Made by a program: the position numbers and the translations under genes. From positions 65,756,697-65,820,696 of the forward strand of contig NC_054741.1 of the NCBI RefSeq assembly GCF_018143015.1: a stretch of 64,000 bases of DNA, in the 5' to 3' direction. Source of the stretch: Lytechinus variegatus. Taxonomy: Eukaryota; Echinodermata; Echinoidea; Temnopleuroida; Toxopneustidae. Below, in pieces: positions 34,720 to 46,200 of the stretch (position 1 is its first letter; every line of letters starts with the position of its first letter). Below the pieces are notes generated by a model. It was not told where the DNA came from. It saw nothing but the letters and a program-made list of their open reading frames with translations, and made no database searches.

Positions 34720-35539
34720 CAGTGCGTCCCAGAAAAAACGAAACCGAGATTTAGCGATCATTTATCATTACTTAATCATAAATAAAATAGACAAATGACC
34801 TACCAATTTAAAGCTTAGAATCTCCTCTTTCATCTGATATTACTTAGATTATTTTTCATTCACGCATGAGTGAGCAAATACAATTTGAAGGAAGGATATA
34901 AAAAACTCATTTGGCGGGGGGTATCTGGGTTTCAAAAAGAAAACCACATTTTTGAAAAGTTAAATATCTCCTCTTTAATTTGATACCTAAATTACAGAAA
35001 GTGGTCAAGAAATAACAAAGTTCTGTTCATTTAAAATAAGGCTTGAATTTCAATAATTTCATAAAATGAAGAGGTTCGCCAGGCTGGCTTTCAAACTCAC
35101 TCGACACTCCGTTTTGTTGACGATCAGCCACGCATTAAATCTTTTGTTCACCATGCGGAAGCTTCTGTAAGAAAACGGTGAAAACACGTTTATCTCATGA
35201 AATTATGGAAATTCAAGCCTTATTTCAAATGACCAGAACTTTTTTATTTCTTGACCATTTTCTGTAATTGAGGTACCAAATTAAAGAGCAGATATTGAAC
35301 TTTTCAAAAATGTGGTTTTCTCTTTGAAACCCAGATACCCCCCGCCAAATGAGTTTTTGGTATCCTTTCTTCAAATTGTGTTTGCTCACTCATGCGTGAA
35401 TAAGAAATAACCTAAGTAATATCAGATGAAAGAGGAGATTCTTAGCTTTAAATTGGTAGGTCATTTGTCTATTCTGTTTATGATTAAGTTATGATAAATG
35501 ATCGTTAAATCTCGGTTTCGTTTATTCTGGGACGCACTG
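34720..35539. mobile_element. Tc1/mariner-like fold-back element with TA flanks
   Basis: The termini CAGTGCGTCCCAGAAAAAAC and its mirror ending GGGACGCACTG are flanked by TA on both sides, as for Tc1/mariner insertions. The two arms pair for about 390 bases each, for example GCTTAGAATCTCCTCTTTCA against TGAAAGAGGAGATTCTTAGC. There is only a short unpaired centre and no transposase. A decayed relative is at 50150-50465. Confidence 0.8.
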
Positions 35540-36699
35540 TATATCTGAGCATTTGGCTATGATCCTCATTTTTTAGACATAATTGTTGGTGTACTTTCGA
35601 CGTTCACACATTGATACATTATTTTAATTTTTTTATTGATTTTTTTTTGGGGGGGGTTGGTTAAGATCTGTAAGGGTTTGGAGTTGCTGCATGAAAATTG
35701 TGTTTGAATGCAAATGAATGGCTTAAAAGCACACATTTGGGGCTTTCAATTTATTTCTCTGATTTGCCTTCAAACTCCAGTTGTCAGGGGTATTAATAGA
35801 TATACTTACAGTGTTCGCAGATGAAGTTGTCTCTCCCCCCCCCCCCTCTATATATATGTTTCTTTGTCTCGGTAGATCCATGTGTGTGTATATTTGTGTA
35901 TGAGAGTGTTGATATAAGAGTATCTTATTCAAAGCTTGATGAAAACTAAATTGTTTCATTATTTTAATTAGTTTTTGATTTTTTTTTTTTAAAGACTTTT
36001 CCAACGTAAAGGTTAGGAAAGTACTTGTCTGCTATGCAGACTCTGAATGGCTTGTGAAGTGGGATCTGCAGCTGGTTTGCGAAGGGCGAGCGAAGCGAGC
36101 CATTGCAGCTCCAGTAGACCTAGTCTGCTATGCAGACTCCTTGAATCAGCTGTGATACACACCCTGCAGATGGTGGGTCTACAGTTGTAGACTAGGAAAG
36201 TACATGTAATGATCAAAGTCTTGTTGGTACCCATTACCATGTACTCACCTTTTGAAATTATTATTTTTTTCTGAAATTTTAGTGTGTTATAGAAAAGGGG
36301 AGGGTGCAGGAACACTCCAATTGGTCACATGATGTTAATTTAGATATTTCATTGGAATATATAATCCAAGCAGCAAATAAAGACATAAGGGTTACTTTTC
36401 TTGTTGTAGTTGATTATCAAGCATGGGCCGGGGGGGGGGGGCTCAGGGTCCACATTGTTCATAAAATGTTGCATTGTGCCTCTCCTTAATTAGAGGTTAT
36501 CCTCTTTTATCATTTGTGTACTTTTCTTATTTATTTATTTTTTTTTGGGGGGGGGGGGGGGGGGGGGGGCTTATTTGGAAAGTAAGAATATTTTGGGGTT
36601 TCTTTCTGGATATATTTGGATGCAGTTTCTCTTTGTGGAGTGGTAAACTTGTATCTCTTTTTTTCTGCGTGTCTACAAAATCTTGCAATCGCTGCTCAG
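35540..36699. other. Intergenic DNA with CTGCTATGCAGAC repeats and G tracts
   Basis: The word GTCTGCTATGCAGACT occurs at 36027-36042 and again at 36123-36138, separated by AGGGCGAGCGAAGCGAGCC, which echoes the GCGAGCGCG family. G runs lie at 35649-35656, around 36430 and at 36547-36569 (23 G). No gene is visible before the candidate exon at 36700. Confidence 0.45.
36547..36569 (+). repeat. Poly-G tract of 23 bases
   Basis: This is the longest uninterrupted G run in the window, following a T run. G runs of 12-16 bases also occur near 5942, 8618, 21231, 24746, 49803 and 61166. The exact length may be unreliable in assembly. Confidence 0.9.
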
Positions 36700-36866
36700 T
36701 TTCCATGTGTTCCCACTCCCACAAAGCCCTTGATTCGCCCCTTGTTGATAGCATCAAGGATTGCAGACACTCAAGATGGGCACGTTCCCAGAGAAGGCGG
36801 AGCTTGGATGAATTATCTATACTAGTTCCTCCTCAATGGGCGGAGCACATGGAAAATGTAAACTGA
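36700..36866 (+). CDS. Candidate orphan 3' coding exon, unknown gene
   Basis: An acceptor (GCTGCTCAG at 36691-36699) is followed by an open frame of 54 codons ending in TGA at 36864-36866. The C-terminal part contains ARSQRRRSLDELSILVPP and then a WAEHMENVN ending. The composition differs from the surrounding AT-rich noise and looks coding, with an Arg/Ser-rich stretch before a conserved-looking tail. I could not find upstream exons between 31 and 36.7 kb and do not recognise the family. It could be the last exon of an unseen gene, a processed remnant or chance. Confidence 0.3.
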
Positions 36867-37582
36867 CACAGGTCCTTTGACACGATCTTGAATGACAGAT
36901 TAAAAGGATGTAGGGAAAGAAAGACGAAAAAAGAAATGTATGTGTGTGTGGGGGGCGTGCAAATAAGAAAAAGAGAGATATTTTTTGATGGCAAAATGTA
37001 ATCGTTTCTACACACGCGCATAAATGCTGCCTTCCCTTTTACGAGTTGACCCATCAATTTTAAAACTTACATTTTTTATTGAAAATTTTCACAAAATTGA
37101 CTATAAGTGTACACGAAGTGCTTCAATTTCACTTGAGAAAACGCAAAAGCGCCCCCATGTTTAGCTCGGTCTCGATCTTTGCTAACTCGCTTTCGAGTAT
37201 CTTTGATAATTTCTATGCCTCTTGCCCCCAACAATTTCTGCGTAAAGCAATGCCCCACTCCCCCATCTCTCTCTTCTGATCACACACTAGTTATCCATTT
37301 ATTTTGCCCCGAAATCTTCAATTACGCCTAGAACGTGGACTGAAAAGAGATCCCCGAAATCTACAAAAAACGGAGATATGTTGTGAAATCAGTCCAGGCT
37401 ACTAAAAACCTTAAAAATATAAGCAGATTTTATACACTACCTTACAAAAAATTGATGTGATACAGTTTCGACAGATTCTTTATTCAATTCTGTTTTGTTC
37501 AGTTTATATGACATCGACTCATGTTTATGCACAGTTTGATATTTCACGTAAAAATTTCGAGTATTTTTTATGACTTTATTTT
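36867..37582. other. Intergenic, no supported gene
   Basis: Short overlapping open frames on both strands (37076-37279) lack splice context or family similarity. I see nothing else. Confidence 0.4.
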
Positions 37583-37880
37583 GTTGAGCGTTGTGGCTCA
37601 GTGGATTAGTCTTCTGACTTTGAAACAGGGTCGTGGATTTGAATCCCAGCCATGGCGCAATTTCTGTCAGCAAGGAATCTATCCACGATGTGCTGCACTC
37701 AACCCAAGTGAAGTAAATGGTATACCTGAAGGAATTTATTCCTTGAAACGCTGTGAGAACAACCGGACTAGACTTGCTTTGCCAGGGTAATATAGGAGCT
37801 CCTTGAACATTATGTGACCGCCTATACCCTAAATCATTGTTATTATTGAAAGTAAAATCTTCTCTGCTCAAAATAGTCGT
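37583..37880 (+). mobile_element. tRNA-derived SINE
   Basis: The head GAGCGTTGTGGCTCAGTGGA contains an A box (TGGCTCAGTGG), and GGATTTGAATCCC supplies a B box about 35 bases on. The body includes GAATCTATCCACGATGTGCT and GGAATTTATTCCTTG. A related, older copy lies in inverted orientation at 47110-47290. The head does not form a full tRNA cloverleaf. Confidence 0.65.
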
Positions 37881-38740
37881 ATTCATACAATTGGAATGAT
37901 TAGGCTTGTAATGAATATTTTAAAAATGATTCAGATCCGAAAAAATGAATCCAAGGCCACTAATGCTATATGATTCCGGTCAAAATTCACACAATCCGAT
38001 TAAATCGACCTTAAACAGAGTCAATTTAAAATAATTCCATTTATATCATGGCATCGAATAGGTTATACACACGTACTCGAGTAAATAAGAGAAAAAGGTT
38101 GCGATTAAAACACATGTCGTTTGAAAATAGCGTGACGAAAATCTTAGTGAGATAAAGACGTGCCCGATTTTCAATGCGAAGTTAAGCTTATTGCGTCAAA
38201 CGATTTTTAAAAAAAAAATATACAACGTGAATGGGATTTCAATTTTATTCATTTATTATATTTGAACAGATAGGATAAAAAGCTATTAATAAAATAAATG
38301 TATTGGGAGATTAAATGAATAATATATCAAAGGGTGCAAATTGAGATATAATGAACAGTTTCTGAAAGATTACAAAAGAGTGGACCAAGCAGGCTCTAAA
38401 CTAAAAAAATCTATAAAAAAAGAAAAAGATTTATTCGATTCAAATAGTGTTAAAAGACGATTTCCTTGGTAATTTTCTCACTTCCAAGATATTAATAGAA
38501 CACCACTGACGTACATCCGAGGGTGGGGGATATACCCCCCCACACACACACTTTTCAGAGAAAGAGAGAGAGAGAAGGGGGAGATAATGACATACTATAT
38601 AAATATATATTGATCATCAAATTATTTATACAATATTGCATGAATTTGTATGTAAACCTTGTTATAAACGATTTAATCGGCCGAACTTTGCATTTAAAAA
38701 AAACCCCGCAGAATTTCTCTCGCAGTATTTCGCTCCCGCA

Positions 38741-39338
38741 CTTAAAGGTCAAGTACATCCCAGAAAATGTTGATTTGAATCAAACGAGAAAAATTAAACT
38801 AGCATTACGCTGAAAATTTAATCCAAATTGGATGTAAAATAAGAAATTTATGACATTCTAAAGTTTCGCTTAATTTTTTTTCACAAAATAGTTATATGCT
38901 CCACTAAGTGACATGCAAATGAGAAAGTTGATGACGTCCCTCACTCACTATTTCTTTTTTTATTGTTTGAATTATACAATATTTCAATTTTTACAAATTT
39001 GACGATAAGGACCAACTTGACTGAACCACAAAATGTTACGAAAATTGTAATTCCACATATTTAGGGAAGAATAAAATTCTCTTCACATGACAGTGAGGAG
39101 AAAAATTAGAATATTTCATATTTCATTTAATAAAATACAAAAGAAATGAGTGGCTGATGTCTTCAGTTGCCTCATTTGCATACCGACCAGGATGTGTTTT
39201 GAGAAATTAAGCGAAGTTTTAAAATGTCATAACTTGCTTATTTTGCATCCGATTTTGATGAAACTTTTAGTGTTATTCTTCTTGATTTTTTTTGAGAAAA
39301 ATTCAAATCAACCTTTGTTGAGGTGGACGTGTCCTTTT
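38741..39338. mobile_element. Fold-back element, CTTAAAGGTCAAGTACATCC ends
   Basis: CTTAAAGGTCAAGTACATCC on the left pairs with GAGGTGGACGTGTCCTTT on the right. Internal landmarks (GATAAGGACCAACTTGACTG, GGATGTAAAATAAGAAA) match 6956-7505 and 19894-20399. It is non-coding. Confidence 0.7.
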
Positions 39339-39496
39339 ATTTTACATTTAAAGTTAGGCAATGGAAAATTTCCGATGTCTGCGTTTTTGTCTTATTGCAA
39401 AGATCACAGTCCGCGTTGCTTGACTAATGATTATAATAATGAGTTATCTATGAACAAATTTTGAATTTGATTAGAACTTTGATCATAAACAACCTT

Positions 39497-39738
39497 ATAA
39501 TAATAATAATAATAACGTTTTATATAGCCACTTCAGTTAAGAAACTGCTCTACCAGCAGACCCTGCATAACATATTATGATATTATTACCCTTCTCCAAT
39601 CTAAATGCTGAGCGCCAAGCAAGAAGGCAGAAGGTCCCGTTTTTATAAGTCTTTGGTATGACTCGGCCGAGGATCGAACCCACGGCCTCCCGTTCATGAG
39701 GCGGACGCTCTACCATTGAGCCACCATGCCCGGTTAAC
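39497..39738 (-). mobile_element. tRNA-derived SINE, minus strand
   Basis: Read on the minus strand from 39738, it has GGTGGCTCAATGGTAGAGCG (A box) and GTGGGTTCGATCC (B box). The body ends in an AAT-rich simple tail (39497-39520 as ATAATAATAA on the plus strand). The tRNA-like head lacks a matching acceptor stem, so I call a SINE rather than a tRNA gene. Confidence 0.7.
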
Positions 39739-40080
39739 ATAACCTTAACATAAACTGGCATGAACATGAACATAGACCACCCCATGCTTCAAGGGAAATA
39801 TACTAATTACATTTATCAAACCATTTAAGTCAACTTATAGGGTACCGAAATTCCATTATAATAAATAACTATCTTTAGCATTTCAAATGCAAATTAAGCT
39901 TTAAAAGATGAATTGTTGCTTCATCTCTGAATATATACCATTTTAATGTCTAAAAATCTTTCGTTTCTGCAATCGTGATAGAAACAAACAATTAAATGCC
40001 TCCCTATTAATTATAAAATTCTTGGAGAATTAGACCCTAGGAGATATTTGCTGAAAATCTTATAAGGTTATTTTGAAAAC

Positions 40081-40157
40081 AAGTATCATGATTAAATCCT
40101 CTTTTGATAATTAATCTAGTGTGTGCTGGGAATTTGATGAATGGGAAGGTATAAAAA
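40081..40157 (+). promoter_or_regulatory. Core promoter of carboxypeptidase gene 1
   Basis: A TATA box, TATAAAAA, lies at 40150-40157, 71 bases before the start ATG. Upstream, ATTAAATCCTCTTTTGATAA (40091-40110) includes a GATA-type site. The same block, slightly changed, precedes the TATA box of gene 2 (about 56286-56312). The likely transcription start is about 40180. Confidence 0.6.
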
Positions 40158-40220
40158 GAATGAAAAGGGACGTTATAAGAATCTTTAGGTTGTGTGAATC
40201 GGGGCGATAGATTCTACAAG

Positions 40221-43200
40221 ATGAAGATTTTTATTCTTCTTGCTCTGGCTACTGCTGCTGCAGCCGTGCGATATGATGGGTGAGTAATGTATTACTTTGG
40301 TTTTTTTTTATATTATGATTGAGAAGGGATTTTTGTTTCTTTCATATTCATCACGTTCATGAAGGTACAGCTTTTTGCTGTAAAAATAAATGAATGAAAT
40401 GTAATAATTCAAAGACAATGAATCATGAATGCATCAGTGAGAAGAACAAAAAATTAAAATAAAGATGACGATGATGTTGATAATTCTGATGGTGAGGATG
40501 ATGAAGAATATTATAGGGATGGTAGTGGCAGGGTGGAAATGATAAACAGAAACAAAAAAAAACTATCCCAAATAAAACAATAAAACCAATAATTTAAAGA
40601 ATTAAGCATAAATGCATCAATAATAAGAAGAAAATAATGATGAAGATTGTGATGGCAAGTTTGATGATGAAGATTTACGGGGGCGAAGAAGATTATGTCG
40701 GTAAGTAAAATGTTTGAAAGTTCTTTTTAAACAATGCATAATTATGTGCATTACTAATAATTAGAAAACGATAAAAGATGATGATGGTGATAAAGGCTCC
40801 ATTATTATTATTTCGTTAAAACAATTAACTATAAACTAATATTCATTATATATGCTTACTAGAAAAACTATAGGTGTAATGGTAAACAAACAATGTAGAG
40901 CCAACGGGCGACTAAATACCTCGTATATACAGTAGGTCCCGAGGAAAGATGTATAAAGTAAAATTGTCTATTTCGTTGCCAAATTACTGGGAATCATGAT
41001 GAATGAATAAATGTTCTCACATCTCATCCATTAGCTTGGATTTATGTTGGGCTTTAAGGTCCAGTCACAAATGTACATTTTTTTTTAGAAAACTCTTTAT
41101 ATGAAATATGAAAATAAATTTTCATTTAATTTTCATCATTTTTGTGTCCTTCACTTTCCTAGATATCAGGCACTTCGTGTGGAGCCAAGGGATGAACTAC
41201 AGCTTGACTTTCTTAACAACCTGAAAAATGAACTTGAAGGAAGGGTAAGGAGGATTTAGAACAGGGTTTCACCGTGGAATACCATGGTGGGATCACTGTG
41301 TACCGTCTGTTGAATACACATTACAATTATTTTCAGATATAGTCTATACACACAGTGTATACTGACTGACTTTCTAAAATTTGGTTTCATTTATAAATTT
41401 TTCATTTCCAGTTATAAATAAAGGTTACATGCAATTAAGATGAATATGAACACTGCTTTGAATTCGAATGCAATAATAGAATGTTTGGAGATGTATAAAG
41501 CGCTATTAAACGGCTTACATTCATTACGCGTGACCATGATTAACAGAGTGAAAATATGAAACGAAATCACCTGACCACAAATCTCCGAGTTGAAATAAAA
41601 GGGATGGGCCAGGCTGGAAATATTTATATCTCAATAAATATAGTAAAATTAACAAAACAAAATGCTGAGAAATTGATCAAAATCGGATAACAATTAACAA
41701 AGTTATTGAATTTTAAAGACTATTCCGGTGAAACAGTTCCAGGCATGTCTTTATGAATATTCGTCAGGTGGACTGATGATGTCACATCCCCTCTTATTCT
41801 TTTGTATTTAGTTATATGAAATTAGATTAATTAAAAAGTTTTCTACCAAGAACTAAAACAATTGGATTTATTGCCGCAACCTATTCAATCATAATGGAGA
41901 CATATCAATGTTTTCATGTAATAACATACGAAAAAGGAAAGTGGGGATATGACATCATCAGCCCACCTAATGAATACTCATGCTGATGCGCATAATAACT
42001 GTTTTCACAAAATATTGATAAACTTTAAAATTCAATAACTACGTCATTTGTGTCCGATTTTTGACGAAATTTTCAGCATTTTGCTCAGTGAATTTTACTT
42101 TATTTATTTAGATATAAATATTTTCAGCCCGGACCATTCCTTTTAACTGTTTAAGGAGAAATGAAGTTACTCTCCTCTCTCTCTCTCTCTCTTTCTCCAT
42201 ATGTATATTTCTGAACTCGGCCGCGAACCACCAAAACGACCTATATCGTTCAAGTTGCATATTCTTTACTATAGGAGGATCTTTTCATTTATTCAAGAAG
42301 TAGTAGTTATGGTGCGGTGGTAAATTCATTCCCCCATCTTCCCTTAATAGATATCATTCTGGTCTCAACCCCGAACCACCAAGCGACCGACCGACATCCT
42401 TGTCCAACCTCGCTTCCAGGATGACCTCAAGGAATTGTTGGATGCTAAACTGATCAAATATTCTGTCATGATCGACGATGTCCAGTCCGTCATCGACTCA
42501 CAAGTCCGCTCTGAACATGAAGTCGAGATCGGTGTGGATTTCATTTACAGTCTATATCACACATATGCCGAGGTGAGGATTGGTAAATCGAGCGAAAGAT
42601 AGATATCCACACAAATTACTATAAGCAGAAAAATGTGAATTCGAATTTGGGTTAACCCCAGTGTTCGTCCAATTTTTTGCCCAAAGTTCTTAACAATATT
42701 CATGTAGTTATTTTAGAGAGCAACTAATTATGAAAATGTGTTCGAGTTATATCTTAACAACCATTGTACGGATGTCATACTTATATTGTTTTTAGCTTGT
42801 TGTTAAATCATGAACCACAATATGAGTGAAATGTTGTTTATTATTTTCTTTTACTCATTACATAGATCCAAGCTTGGGTTTTTGATATTGCAGATGAATA
42901 CAGCTCTATTGCTCAGCAATTCCAGATCGCAACATCTTACCATGGTCGCGCTATCAACGCTCTGAAGGTTTGAAATCGTCCCCAAACTCTCTCTGAATTA
43001 TATACATTTCAATTAGTTTAAAGATTTAAGGAACTATGATTATATGACTCTATATCTAATCGTTGCAAACCTTGGACAGTGAACCAGGGTCATTTCAGAT
43101 TGAAGAAGGTGTATTTCATGAGTTAGAAACTCATTGGCCATACGTGGGCCTATATAGTTGTGGGAATATTCCATCATTTGTATTTTTATTTTCAGTACTT

Positions 43201-46200
43201 TGTACAGTTCTTCGTATGCACCCTTTTAAGCTTTCCTTTCCTTCTTTTTCTCTTAAAAATATTATTTGCTTCCAGTGTCAATGGAAATTTCCACCCATTT
43301 GATTTCTTCTCTGTTTTCTTCAATTTATTCGTCATCAGAACCTAAAGTATCTTTAATCTATTACATGTATCTCCCATCTACCCCATTATTTCATTCAAAA
43401 TTATGCATAATCTACTAACTCTTATCTACTCAACGCACCCTATCTCGCTTTCTCCCACTCTTAATTTGTTCTCTTGTCTCCCTTATAACTGTCTCCGTCT
43501 CCCGTGTCTCTTTATCTTCCCCATCCATTCTATTCTCCGTCAAGTTCTTTGATCATTCCAGAGATGACTTCGTATCTGATTATATTTCACTTTCTCTGTC
43601 ACCTATCCTTATTTTTCTAGATCAGTACAGGAGGTGGTGGCACAAAGAAAGCAGTCTACTGGCAGGGAGGCATCCACGCACGTGAATGGATCTCACCAGC
43701 TACAGTCATGTTTATAACTAAGTCTGTAAGAATGCACAATTTAACGATGCTATCTTCTAAAACCCTCACACACTTTAAAAAGGTTTACCAAATTGTCTGG
43801 GAAAAGGGAATGCTCTTGCGTTTTACTTAATGCTATGTACACCTGTACCCAACTATATACAAGCAAGTCAGTCAACTTTTACTCAATAAAGGGTGATTTT
43901 CTCAACATCGTTTTACATTGCATACCCAATGGTAAAGTTAATCATTTATCTTGGTCATGAAGGGCCACATGAGGACACTATGACTGTATAATGCATGGTT
44001 ATGCTCGCAAAAAAGTTCTACTCTCTCTGAGGGACTTGGAAATTAGGGGCAGGGGTTCCAATACTGATTTGTAATCGTGTAAGTTTACAAAAACATTGTT
44101 TTTATTTTTAATTATTCTTCTGAGATTAGTTACAAATATTATTTGTAATTTATAAAATAATTCCATGTGAATATTAGTCATTATTATAAGCTATTGATAA
44201 AATCATAAGAATATAACTTTGATAATGACACATTTTGTTTATACTCGGTACAGCTTCTGGAGAGGTACGGCGTGGACAACGATGTGACAGAAATCCTAGA
44301 TACTTTCGATTTTTACATTGTACCCTCACTCAACGTCGATGGCTATTATCATTCTTGGAACTTTGTAAGTAATATATAGATCATTCTTGCAATTCTGCAA
44401 GGAAAAGACAATGCTTGCAACTTTACTACAAGTAAAAGAGTAACCAAATTTACTTCACAATTCACCTTACTGCTTGTATAAATATGTTTTTATGATTTGT
44501 ACTACTCATGCTACTAGGATCAAGTTAGCAATTTCACCATCAAACTATTTAAATGAGAAAATTTCATGTTACTGCAGAAAATGTAGCCCTATTGTTAAAT
44601 ATGCAAATTGTGTGTTTGTGTATGAATGATAGGCAGAATTTGTGTTTAGATTTAGGATTAATGATTATAATATTTCAATTACTTACGTATGTGGTGAATT
44701 TTGTAAAACGTTAAGAAACGTATACGAGGGAACGAAGCAAACGAGCTGAACTCATGGACAATTTGGGGCAAATTCTAATTAACGTTCAAGGACCAGGTTA
44801 TAGATTTTATATCAAAAATACGAGAAAAAATAGTTTTGGCAAGATCCAGAGGAAAATAATTATAAGATATATATCAATAGTTCATCACTACTAGTAAGAC
44901 TGATATGTGATGAAACATATTCATAACGATTTCATATCCTAGGACCGACTGTGGAGGAAGACTCGATCGGTTAACAGGGGTAATGGATGCCGAGGTGTCG
45001 ATCCTAACAGGAACTACGAATATGAATGGGGAGGTATGTAGCTGTTCCTAATATTGTGGGGAAAACTCAATAGCCAACAATTACAACTGTATTTGTGATA
45101 TCAAAAATGCAGTTGTAATTGTTGGCTTACTGAAATTGAAAATCTCTGTATTCTTCAAATAAAAAAAAGTGTATGCAAACATAAGAAGTAATAGTAACTA
45201 ATTCAATATTTATAATATTAACACTATAACACTAGATTGGTCATATGAACTATTCTGTACAAAGCAGTTTGCTAATGTATAGGCCTACATTCTATTTGAT
45301 TTACTTATTTATTATTATCAATAATTGACATAAAAGCTCACATATTTTCTTAGAATCATGTGCTATATATTATGCCTGGTATTCTAACAAACCACTAAAA
45401 CAGTTGTAGGGGGGGGGGGTCAACAAAAAGAACACAGAATAAACTATTAAATCTTACAGATTTTTTAAATACGATTTTAAGCGGTAGTATACCGATATCC
45501 CATTGATTCGATTTTCCTTAGCGGTAGCATGGATCCTTATTCATTTTGTTTCCTGCATGTATAGGTGAGGGTGCAAACCCCAATCCCTGCACAGAAACCT
45601 ACCCTGGACCGAACGCATTCTCTGAACGCGAGATAGCCGAAACAACATCTTTCCTTCTCAACGCCAACCAGGAGTTCGTTTGCTTCATCGACTTCCACAG
45701 TTACTCTCAGCTCTGGCTTGCTCCCTGGTCGTACACGGCCAGGGCACGCCTCCCAGAGGACTTGGAGGATCACGTAAGGAAAAGGGAGATAATCGGATGG
45801 AGAGAGCGAGGGAGAGAGAAGGGGGAGGGTGCTTGGGGGTGTGTGTATAACTATGTAAGGGTGTTTGAGTTGTAAGTGTGTGTGCGAAAGAGAAAGAGAG
45901 GTATGTCTTGGTCGGGGGGATGTGTGTGGGATGGTGTGAGTGTGTGAGGGCGTGTGTAAAAGAGAGGGAGAACAGAGAGAGATTGTGCGCGTGCGATAGA
46001 TATTGCATGGAGCTATTACAGAGAGCTTTATGGATATTGTGCAGACATGGTAGATGCGTCGGGAGGGGGGGGGGGAGGTGAGCGTGTGTATGTGTGAGGA
46101 AAAGATAAGTGTGTGGGTGGGTGGGTGTGTGTGTGTTGATCGGCCGAACTGGTGACGATGATGGTGGGTGAGATGGTGGAGGTGTTGTTTGTGAACGAAG

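Larger units (their letters stand above)
37881..40080. other. Intergenic DNA upstream of the first carboxypeptidase gene
   Basis: Contents are the fold-back element at 38741-39338, a SINE at 39497-39738, an ACACACAC/GAGAGAGA patch near 38540-38580 and otherwise unremarkable AT-rich DNA. No gene is seen. Confidence 0.5.

Noticed and set aside
39666..39738. tRNA gene on the minus strand
   Set aside because: A and B boxes are present, but the acceptor arms do not pair and an AAT tail follows, so it is a SINE.
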